A program made the translations under genes and the position numbers. From Lates calcarifer (Eukaryota > Chordata > Actinopteri > Centropomidae): 64,000 nucleotides of DNA. Positions 22,501-31,595 of this stretch are shown in pieces. How positions within the stretch are numbered: position 1 is the first letter of the stretch; every line of letters begins with the position of its first letter. The DNA lies in assembly GCF_001640805.2 (NCBI RefSeq), contig NC_066835.1, positions 23,178,172 to 23,242,171 of the forward strand. Direction: 5' to 3'. Under the pieces are notes generated by a model. The model had not been told where the DNA came from. It did not search any database and saw only the letters and a program-made list of their open reading frames with translations.

Positions 22501-24702
22501 GGGCGTGGATTCCTGTATGAAGCCAACTTCTTGTCTGATTCTGATCCTCCACAGTCCTCTCCATCAGCACCGACTGGTCTTTGAATAAGACAGAGTTCCT
22601 CCTGTTCCTCTTTAATGTGGGGGGGCTCTGGGTCCTGCTGGTCCAGTCTGGAGCTCCACTCCTGCTGCTCAGAGGGAACCTCTTCTTTAGTCACCAACAG
22701 CTGTTGGACGTCTGCAGGACACACTGAAAAACACAAACACACAGAGCAAAACCAAGAGTTTATGTTGAGGCCCCCCGCCCAGTCATGACACATACAAAAA
22801 AGTTGTTTTGTCCAACAACAAATATTGAATTTACTAAAATGTAAGACTGAGGTAAGCAGCAAATCTTTGGAATGTTTTGTATGAAAACACCTGAAATTAT
22901 TTATTCAACATCTTTAATAATAGTTTCAACCACTCGATTGTTTACAGAGTGAAGTTACAGCAAAAACGAGGTGAACAGACCCCAGTCAACTGGCCCATAA
23001 ACCTGAGTTCATACTGACAGTCCAGAACTTTAATCACTTTCCTGATCTCATCTTAATCTGCTGAGCTCAGAGGCATCACGTCTTGAACTGAGAAGGAGGA
23101 AACTGGGTTTGTTTTATCAATCACTGTTCATGCAGGAAAACAAAAGACTAGTTTTGCTAGTTTTGGTTCAGCCCTGTTAACTGTTAGCCCTGTTAGTCCT
23201 GTTAACTGTTAGCCCTGTTAGTCCTGTTAACTGTTAGCCCTGTTATTCCTGTTAACTGTTAGCCCTGTCAGTCCAGTTAGCTGTTAGCCCTGTTAGTCCT
23301 GTTAACTGTTAGCTGTTAGCCCTGTCAGTCCAGTTAGCTGTTAGCCCTGTCAGTCCAGTTAGCTGTTAGCCCTGTTAGTCCTGTTAACTGTTAGCCCTGT
23401 TAGCTGTTAACCCTGTTAGTCCTGTTAACTGTTAGCCCTGTTAGCTGTTAGCCCTGTTAGCTATTAACCCTGTTAGTCCAGTTAGCTGTTAGCCCTGTTA
23501 GTCCAGTTAGCTGTTAGCCCTGTTAGTCCAGTTAGCTGTTAGCCCTATTAGCTGTTAGTCCTGTTAGCTGTTAGCCCTGTTAGTCCAGTTAGCTGTTAGC
23601 ACTGCTAGGACTCGGTGTAGACGGACAAACAGCATCTTCATCCTCTCTGTGTGGTTGCTGGGATGAAACCTTTTCAGCTGATTGTAAAGATTTGTTGATA
23701 TATTGAACGATCTGTGACCTTTGTTGTTGACAGTTTCATGTTCAGAGGAAATTGTCAACAACAAAGTTCTTCTCTTTTGAGCCTCTCTCTGGTTCCACTC
23801 ATGTTTTTGACTCGTCCACAGCTTCTTTGCCTCCTGGGTCTGTACTTTGGCAGCTAAAAACTACTGCCTGACTGTTCTCATGTTCATGCTGCCATGTGAC
23901 AGGTTGTTGAAATAAAATCTCTGAGTTTATCATCCTAATCCACATAAAGTGTTAATTCCACTATTACAAAACAACATTAGCGTCTGTTCCATCATGTTAA
24001 CTCTGTGACGACCACCACAGCCGAGTGGGCCTCACCGCCTCACTGCTCACCTCACCTCACCCCCACTAATAACACACTAACTAAATAATATTTATATGTT
24101 TTCATATCAGTGACATGTTCAGAGCTCAGACACTGAAACTCCGGTTATAAATAGATAAAGAACTATAAATATAAAATATACAACTATACTGAACTGAACT
24201 GAATCTAAAGGGAGAAGGAATGAACTCAGTAACCATGGCGACAAATATAACGGCTTTAAATTAGCGTTTCTAGCTGAGGATCACGGGTATTGTAGTATTT
24301 CGCCAAACTGACAAACTGGTGATTTGACTGAAGGTGATCGTCAGAACAGAAACAGCCACAGTTTAACGAGCAACAGACGCAATTGAACATAATGAAACTT
24401 TATAGCAGGAGCTAGCTGCGGCTAACAAGCTGTGTATGGGCGGTGTAGCTAATTTAGCTTAGCAGCTCCTCCATGCAGCATTAGCAGAACAATAGAGACA
24501 TTTCCAACAGCAGGAGAGAAAACTAACCTGATCCTGGCCGCTTTAAGTCGCTGTTTGAAACCAGATCCAGCAGTTTTCTGTTGCGGTCGATCTCCTTTTC
24601 ATATTCAGATATTTTTCTCTCCAAATGTCCAAACAGATCTTTACGAACCGCAGTCAGCAGCCGCCGTTTGAACGAATCTTTAAGATCCTGAAATCTGGAC
24701 AT
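19572..24702 (-). CDS. Large modular C2H2 zinc-finger protein, 19 fingers in five modules
   Basis: Predicted join(24702-24528, 22711-19572) on the minus strand, 1104 residues. Exon 1 is MSRFQDLKDSFKRRLLTAV, then LFGHLERKISEYEKEIDRNRKLLDL, with a G|GTTAGT donor. Exon 2 starts DVQQLLVTKEEVPSEQQEW and the IQRPVGADGEDCGGSES head. Fingers fall into five groups of 4, 4, 2, 5 and 4, starting near residue 147. Each group ends in an H-x-C capping finger (HKC, HKC, HKC, HEC, HHC). Linkers between groups carry FWKD/FWKE motifs. A second complete acidic head ([20 protein letters not shown]) sits between groups four and five. It looks like several ancestral arrays merged in one exon. The 1.8-kb intron carries a minisatellite. 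Some linkers (VHRGEK-type) are eroded, but no stop interrupts the frame. Confidence 0.85.
23171..23602. repeat. Minisatellite of CTGTTAGCCCTGTTAGTCC type units
   Basis: About 430 bp of imperfect units near 25 bp, made of CTGTTAG, CCCTGTTAGTCC and AGTTAGCTGTTAG variants. It lies within intron 1 of the 19-finger gene. Units differ by single bases and by loss of half-units, as expected for slippage. Confidence 0.85.
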
Positions 24703-24853
24703 TTTCCACAGATCGTAGAATCAAACAAGAAAAAACACTGGTGGTGGTTTTATCGTTATTTAGACCTGGCTGACATGTTTCCTCTGCTCCTGTAGCAAAC
24801 ACAACATCCATACGGGCTAGCTGAGTTCCGTCGAGCCCCGGAAATAAAATGGA

Positions 24854-24887
24854 ACTTCCGGTACACCCCTGGCCTTCAGAATAAATG
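24854..24887 (-). promoter_or_regulatory. Promoter core of the 19-finger gene
   Basis: On the minus strand an ATTTATTCTGAAGG block is followed about 10 bp later by GTACCGGAAGTTCC. It lies about 150 bp upstream of the ATG at 24702. This is the ancestral form without the 334-bp insertion seen in the four neighbouring genes. Confidence 0.55.
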
Positions 24888-25107
24888 TGGACAGTCTTTT
24901 TCTAATAAATGACATCAAAATACGTGTAGAACAAAATATATTCTAATGTCACTGAACACTTTGTGAAACTGTCAGATTTTCATTATTGAGGAACTGAAGT
25001 TATTCCAAACTTCATTGATATAAATGGAGTGGACAAAATAACAGAAACACATGTCTGTCTAACACAGTCCAGTTCAGCAGCAGCACAAACTAGAAAGTAC
25101 AAAAAGA

Positions 25108-25838
25108 GTTGTGAAATGAGGAAAAACCTAAATGACAGAACTGACTGTCAACATTTATTTAACAGTAAAAAAAATTAATTTGCCAAAGATTCTGTGTCAT
25201 ATCAGAGATATTCTGTTTTTAATGTTCCTATTTAATGTCAGCGAAGATGAACGTTTAAAGTGCAGACACTAATGTTCAACTTAGACTTTGATTAAAATAT
25301 GAAAAATAATTCCACAAAAAGAACTGATCACATTTCATAGGCACTTCAATCTGCAGCTACAACATTAGAGGTTTAAAGGTGAAAAAACTAAAGTGTTGAT
25401 AAAGTGTTTGTCAGTCATTCAGTTCAGCTTCATTAAATTCAGTACAACACAAAGTCCAGAGAGGTAAGAAGGAGAAAAGCTAGCCATTTAAAACAATCAC
25501 ATTGTTCATTAAAGATTTTCTGAGAGAAAGTCTGAGATGAAGGTCGTCTGTCAACGTGTCAAGTTTATCTTGTAAATGATTCCCAGCCCAGAGGACTCAG
25601 TAAGAAAATCCAGTTTCTCCAAACTCAGAACAGACTGTGGACCCTGAGGATGATACATCTAGATGATCTGCTATGATCGTGGTTAGAAACAGGATGAAAC
25701 ATTTCACAGAGGTAGAGAGGAAGTTTATCAACATGAAATAATACAAGTTTCATGTTTTAGTTTTATTGTGGTCTGCAGAGGAACCACCAGGACTCAGATC
25801 CATCTCCCTCTGTATTCTTAGTGAGGTTCATCCAATCA
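25108..25838. repeat. Duplicated 3'-flank block (copy 1)
   Basis: Nearly the same as 42391-43145, including the unit described at 18910 and the stretch from GATACATCTAGATGATCTGC to GTGAGGTTCATCCAATCA. It is the 3' flank of the gene at 26086 and belongs to the tandemly duplicated gene unit. Confidence 0.8.
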
Positions 25839-25894
25839 GCAGCTAGAAGTCACAGAGATGAATGTGTGATTAAACATATTTGAGTGTGTCGCTT

Positions 25895-26085
25895 TGTGTT
25901 TTTCCATCAATGATTTGTCATAAAATTTCTTCCCACAAACTGGACCGCTGCATGTTTTCTCTGACCAGAGTTCCCTTGATATGAAATCTCTTTCCACAAA
26001 CAGAGCAGCTAAATTGTTTCTCTCCTGTGAGAGTTCTTGGGCGAGTCAGCAGATTTCCCTTTCTGTCTTTTTTTTTTTAACATTC
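25895..26085 (-). pseudogene. Decayed terminal finger array of the 13-finger gene
   Basis: Past the stop at 26086 the minus strand still reads a finger start after SFIC. The next codon is TGA where a serine is expected, then GAATGT and an A-rich run. Further on, a linker and finger remain recognisable ([17 protein letters not shown]). The C-terminal module of the gene has been lost by a nonsense change and later decay. Confidence 0.65.
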
Positions 26086-29000
26086 TCAGCAGATAAATGA
26101 CTTCCTGGACTCTGTCCAATCATCTTCACCTTCTTCATTCTCAGTCTCAGAAGACTCTTCAGTCCTGTCCTCAGTCTGAGGCTGTAAACGTGGGTCTGGA
26201 CCTGGGTTCCTGTCTGGTCCTGGTCCTCCACAGTCCTCTCTGTTCTCCTCAGTCTGACTCTGATGAGGCTCTGAGGACTGAGGTTTCTCTTCATCATCTT
26301 CACTCTTCACAGGGACAGGAGTGAAGGTGAACTTGGTGATATCAGCCTCCTCCAGCCCTTGAAGCTGCTCTCCCTCCTGACTGCTCCACACTTCCTCCTG
26401 TTCCTCTTTAATGTGGGGGGGCTCTGGGTCCTGGTTTTCCTCCCTCCCTGTCTGTCGGCTCAGACTGACCTGTTCCCTGTCAGCACCACATGGTGGATCA
26501 CTCTGAGAAACACCGTCATCGTTTTGATGGTTAAAGGACTCTGAAACACTGTCAGTATTAAATGACATATGACTTTCAAATATTTTATTTTCTACAGAGT
26601 TTGAACCTGACTGACTTTGCTTGCTCTCTTTCCAAAAATAATTGTCATCAGTTTTGTGATCAGAAGACTCTTCAGTCTTATCCTCAGTCTCAGGTTGTAA
26701 ATGTCCATCTGGACCGGAGTTCCTGCCTGGTTCTGGTCCTGCACAGTCCTCTCCACTAAAGCCACCTTTGTTTTGTTTTATCCCTGAGTGGACTGCCATG
26801 TGACGCATCATTATTCTTGATTCTGAAAACGTTCTCCCACAGACTGAGCAACTGTACGGTCTCTCTCCTGTATGAGTTCTCATGTGTCTCTTCAGTTGGG
26901 AACTAAATTGCCATTTCTGATCACAAATTGTGCAAGTAAACAGTTTCTGTCCCTTATGCATTCTCATGTGGACCATCAGATGGGAATTGTTGAGGAATGT
27001 TTCATCACATTCAGAACAGTTCAGGTGTTTTGTGCTTTTTCCACACTGAAACTGTGAAGACTCATCACCACACTTGTGAATTTTGAATTGTGTAGTCCTA
27101 ATAAATCTTTTCTTACAAATGCTGCAACTGAATGGTTTCTCCCCTGTGTGGATTGCCATGTGACAGGTTAGAGCTCCTCTGTGTCTAAATTTTTTACCAC
27201 AAACTGAGCAACTGAGTGGTTTCACTCCTGTGTGAATTAGCATGTGGGTTTTTAGATATTCTTTTCGTGCAAATCTTTTACCACAAACTGAGCAACTAAA
27301 TGGTTTCTCTCCTGTGTGGGTAAACATGTGTTTTGTTAGAGTTGGTTTATCTGTACATCCTTTACCACAGACTGAGCAACTAAATGGTTTCTCTCCTGTG
27401 TGGGTTAACATGTGGTATGTTAGACTTGTTTTGTGACTAAATTTTTTACCACAATCTGAACAACTAAATGGTTTCTCCCCTGTGTGTGTTAACATGTGGG
27501 TTTTTAGATTTCCTCTTTGTCCAAATTTTTTGCCACAGACTGAACAACTAAATGGTTTCTCCCCTGTGTGGGTTAACATGTGCTTTGTTAGAATTGAGTT
27601 ACGTCCACATTTTTTACCACAGACTGAACAACTAAATGGTTTCTCTTCTGTGTGGGTTAACATGTGGGTTTTTAGAGTTGATTTATGTGCACACTGTTTA
27701 CCACAAACTGAGCAACTGAACTGTTTCTCCCCTGTGTGAGTTAACATGTGGGATGTTAGAGCTGATTTCTGTCTACATTTTTTACCACAAACCGAGCAAC
27801 TAAATGGTTTCTCTCCTGTGTGAGTTTTCAGGTGGTAGTTCAGACCACCTTTTGTAGTAAAACATTTACCACATAAGGAGCAACTGATAGCCTTTTCTCC
27901 TGTGTGAGTTTTCATGTGTTCACTCCCCTTCATGATCAGTGTTTTACTACAAACAGGGGAGTCTGTTGATTTTCTGTTGGGATCCTCCCAGTCTTCATCA
28001 CTGTCCTCACTCTCAGGTTCAGGAAAGTCTGAATCCTCTGCGTCACTCTCTGGGTGTGGATGCCAGTCTGGATCCCACTTCCTGCCTGATTCTGATCCTC
28101 CACAGTTCTCTCCATCAGCACCTACTGGTCTTTGAATAAGACAGAGTTCCTCCTGTTCCTCTTTAATGTGGGGGGGCTCTGGGTCCTGCTGGTCCAGTCT
28201 GGAGCTCCACTCCTGCTGCTCAGAGGGAACCTCTTCTTTAGTCACCAGCAGCTGTTGGACGTCTGCAGGACACACTGAAAAACACAAACACACAGAGGGA
28301 AACGGTGAGTTTATGCTGAGGCCTTGACATGACAGTGTTAGACATACTTTATTTAATCAGGACACAGGAGATAATTCCCTCTCAAATCAACAGAATTTTC
28401 CTGAATCACCATCTTAGATCCATCTTCTATGGAGTGGTCTGCTGGGGCAGCAGCATCTCAATAGCAGACAGGAAGAGACTGGACAAGCTGATCAAGAAAG
28501 CCAGCTCTGTCCTGGGGGGCCCTCTTGACCCTGTGGAGGTGGTGGGTGAGAGGAGGATGATAGCAAAGCTATCATCTCTGATGGACAATGAGCTCCACCC
28601 CATGCAGGACAGTCTGACAACACTGAGCAGCTCCTTCAGTGATAGGCTGCTTCACCTAAAGTGTGTGAAGGAGAGGTATCGCAGGTCCTTCCTTTCTGCT
28701 GCTGTCAGACTCTACAACCAGCACTGCTTCTAGTTCACCACATACTCAATGGACCATTTTCACTAGGTTTCTGCACTTTAATTAATCCATCCTAACAAAA
28801 CAGCTGCTATCAGTCATATCATTGTGTGCAATTCCATTTTCAAATGTGCAATATCTGTATTTAGTTCATTTTCTGTCTATATAGAAAGTCCTGTGATTAT
28901 TGCTCTTCTGTTAATATTTTTTCTATTACATTCTCATGTTTATACTGTTGTGTATATTTGTAGCCTTATCTTGTTTTTTATCTTGCCTTTACTTGTATTT

Positions 29001-30145
29001 ATGTCTTTTTCACCTTTTCAATCACTTATGTTGCTGCAACAATGTAAATTTCCCCATTGTGGGACTAATAAAGGATTATCTGATCTTATTGTATCTCTTA
29101 TTTGCTTCATACTTCCAGTTAATAATGTCATTGTTCACAACAGCTATTGTATAACATCTTCAACTTGTATCTTTAGTTTCTCAGATGTGGAGGCTTTGTG
29201 GTCCTGATTAATCAGTCTTACTAATTCATTAGAGTTACACAAATCATAACTTTTGAACTGTTCATGCTACAGGTTTGGAATTTTGAGGACCTGTTGTCAT
29301 TAACTTGTTTGGCTGAAATGGTTGTGTAAAAAGTTTTCACCTTTAACATTGTTCATGTACATTTACACCGCAGTCGCGCTTTCTACTTTCTAACAGGGGC
29401 AGAGGTCCAGCTAACTTCTCCAGGCCCTTTTTGTAGCTGCAGCAATGTTATTGCTCTTTGTTCATGTCTTGTGTTACGAGTTAAGTTAGTTGTGAGATGT
29501 ATTAGTTAATGGATGAAGGGACAGTGAAAGGCCGGTCTTAGAGAGCAGCAGCGCTATGTATTGATTTACGTGGTATTCAGCTGAGTTTTCTCATGGCTTA
29601 ACTGCTACATAATGTGTTTAAATATTATACAGATGACAGACAACTGTATGTTCACAATTAAATGATCTATTGCACAGAGACACACCTGTGTTCTGCTGCT
29701 TCATAACACTTAAGATGATATAAAGAGAAGTAAAGAGAACTAAAGTTACCACAATAACTGACTGAGAACTAAAGTTACCACAGTAACTGACAGAGCTAAA
29801 GTTACCACAGTTGAAACCATATCCACTGAACATAATGAAACTTTATAGCAGGAGCTAGCTGCGGCTAACAAGCTGTGTATGGACGGTGTGGCTAATTTAG
29901 CTTAGCAGCTCCTCCATGCAACATTAGCAGAACAATAAAGACATTTCCAGCAGCAGGAGAGAAAACTAACCTGATCCTGGCCGCTTTAAGTCGCTGTTTG
30001 AAACCAGATCCAGCAGTTTTCTGTTGCGGTCGATCTCCTTTTCATATTCAGATATTTTTCTCTCCAAATGTCCAAACAGATCTTTACGAACCGCAGTCAG
30101 CAGCCGCCGTTTGAACGAATCTTTAAGATCCTGAAATCTGGACAT
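26086..30145 (-). CDS. C2H2 zinc-finger protein, 13 fingers, C-terminal module lost
   Basis: Predicted join(30145-29971, 28262-26086), 783 residues. Exon 1 equals that of the 19-finger gene. Exon 2 starts DVQQLLVTKEEVPSEQQ, then PEPESEDSDEDWEDPN. A degenerate first finger with one cysteine (DSPVCSKTLIMKG) is followed by nine classical fingers and a capping finger (RFIRTTQFKIHKC). Three more fingers end in HMAVHSG. A second acidic head of the ADITKFTF type follows, and the frame ends at SFIC where another array should start. Fingers 2, 3, 4 and 7 have cysteine in place of the core phenylalanine (CGKKC, CGKQC, CGKGC). An L2-like LINE sits antisense in intron 1. The protein is still open and could be made. 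Confidence 0.8.
28342..29098 (+). mobile_element. 5'-truncated L2-like LINE in intron 1
   Basis: The plus-strand frame (28329-28733) reads FYGVVCWGSSISIADRKRL, then LDPVEVVGERRM and ERYRRSFLSAAVRLYNQHCF. This is the C-terminal end of ORF2 in fish L2/CR1-type LINEs. The 3' tail AATTTCCCCATTGTGGGAC plus TAATAAAGGATTATCT is the L2-type stem-loop end. Homology to the sister introns stops at 28342, which fixes the insertion side. It is antisense to the ZNF gene. Only the end of ORF2 is present, so it is inactive. Confidence 0.8.
29737..29817. repeat. AACTAAAGTTACCACAGTAA short tandem units
   Basis: Two to three units of about 28 bp ending ACTGACTGAG or ACTGACAGAG. The same array lies at the same intron position in the sister genes (about 33870-33975, 40070-40170 and 45532-45640), with different unit numbers. 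It marks shared ancestry of these introns. Confidence 0.75.
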
Positions 30146-30260
30146 TTTCCACAGATCGTAGAATCAAACAAGAAAAAACACTGGTGGTGGTTTTATCGTT
30201 ATTTAGACCTGGCTGACATGTTTCCTCTGCTCCTGTAGCAAACACAACATCCATACGGGC

Positions 30261-30594
30261 TGCTGCTTCTTCTTCTGTGGTGTTTAACGCCACTCAGCTC
30301 CTCCATTGTCCCGACTACTAAACTTTTCCCATCAGGCCTGTTTCCCGCTGGAAGTTGATCGAGCTCCTTCTGTCCTGTTCACTCGTTCCTCACTCCAGTC
30401 TGTTCTTTATCTTGCTCTCGTGCCTAATCTTTGCATTTCCTCCGTCATGTCCGCTCTTTCTCAGCTTCATCTGCTGCAGTTGGATACATTTCATGTTGGA
30501 ATCTCACCTCCTTCTCATTTTCTCTCACGGCTCTCTGTGTGTTCTGCACCTCCTGTTGTTCCCACAATACTCGTCCACTCTCTACCGCTCAGGA
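30261..30594. repeat. 334-bp promoter insertion, copy 1
   Basis: Compared with the flank of the 19-finger gene (CATACGGGCT joined to GTTCCGTCGAG), this copy has about 334 extra bases starting TGCTTCTTCTTCTGTGGTG. Copies lie at 34421-34754, 40618-40951, 46082-46415 and inverted at about 54093-54428. The start resembles ends of common fish non-autonomous elements, but no clear terminal repeats were seen. It contains a spurious open frame. Confidence 0.6.
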
Positions 30595-30613
30595 CAGCTG
30601 CGTTCCGCCGAGA

Positions 30614-30664
30614 CCCGGAAGTGAAACACGACTTCCGGTACACCATCGACCTTCAGAATAAAAG
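30614..30664 (-). promoter_or_regulatory. Promoter core with palindromic ETS-like pair
   Basis: CCGGAAGT, eight bases, then ACTTCCGG form an inverted pair, with the T-rich TTTTATTCTGAAGG block beside them. The same arrangement occurs at 34774-34824, 40971-41020, 46435-46463 (cut short) and 54022-54074. It lies about 470 bp upstream of the ATG at 30145. Confidence 0.55.
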
Positions 30665-30754
30665 TAGACAGTCTTTTCTATAACAGTTCAACATGAAGCC
30701 AAATGGAGACAGAGGCTCATGTGGATAAAGATTCATTCTCTCATTAAAAAAGTG

Positions 30755-31010
30755 CTGGGTGCTGGGAGCATCAAAAAGTCCAAGAGGACAGAAAAAGATC
30801 TTCACACACTTGGATCCACGCAGTGTTTCACTTTATTTGTTGAGCTTTTGGTCTGTCAGACCTTCATCAGAGCAGACAGATAAAGATACCCAGTCACCTT
30901 CTAATCATTTGCAGTATGCACTACACCTGTCTCACCTGGTGATTTAGAAAGGGATGGAGCCCAGTGTAAACAGGAAAAACAATAAGGAGGCACCTTATAC
31001 TGACAATATT
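30755..31010 (-). mobile_element. Dispersed element fragment with hammerhead-like core
   Basis: On the minus strand CTGATGAAGGTCTGACAGAC is followed by CAAAAGCTCAACAAATAAAG (about 30832-30872). The CTGATGA core, the self-complementary GGTCT/AGACC stem and the following A-run resemble the hammerhead motif carried by Penelope-like and related retroelements. The last core box reads AAAA rather than GAAA, so activity is doubtful. Element class is not certain. Confidence 0.35.
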
Positions 31011-31595
31011 CACAGAGTTCCATCATATAATCAATGAGGCTTCAAAAAAGCTTGGATCATAATATATCTGTGATATCCAGATAAAATAAGAAAAAATGTG
31101 ACATTTGATTAAAATATAAAAAATAATTCCATTACAAAAAATGGATTTAATTTCATAGGCACTTCAATCTGCAGCTATGTTAGAGGGTTTTAATAAAAAT
31201 AAATATATATATATTAATAAAGTGTTTGTCAGTCGTTCAGTTTAGTTTCATTTATATTCAGTACAACAAAAGTCCTGGGAGTTAAGAAGGAGAAAATCAT
31301 CAACAATTTCAAACAATCACGTTGTTCATTAAAGATTTTCTGAGAGAAAGTCTGAGATGAAGGTATTCTGTCTACGTGAAGTTTATCTTGTAAATGATTC
31401 CCAGCCCAGAGGACTTCTGTTTCTGAATGACCAGCTCTTCTATCACAAACACTGCAGATGATTCATTTCTCCTGTGAGTGAAGTGAGATGTGGCATGATT
31501 TAAACATGACAGAAGCTTCCTGCCCTCTTTCCTCGCTCACTGTCATTATCTGAGGGTTAAAGGACTCTGAAGCCCTGTCAGTCTTAGATCCCATC

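Noticed and set aside
22712..22862. Extension of the large open frame at 19572 upstream into MLLTSVLHFSKF..
   Set aside because: It reads through the intron and the acceptor; exon 1 at 24528-24702 gives the family N-terminus in phase.
27242..27739. Plus-strand frames rich in [17 protein letters not shown] repeats (also 37180, 44363)
   Set aside because: They are the antisense reading of [13 protein letters not shown] finger repeats on the minus strand, not separate repeat proteins.
27000..27900. Regular 84-bp repeat spacing resembling a CRISPR-like or satellite array
   Set aside because: The period is that of one C2H2 finger plus linker (28 codons) in an open reading frame.
30306..30683. 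A 125-residue frame repeated at 34466, 40663, 46127 and (minus) 54005
   Set aside because: It starts with TTG, overlaps promoter and insertion sequence opposite to the genes, matches no family, and its repetition follows from segmental duplication.
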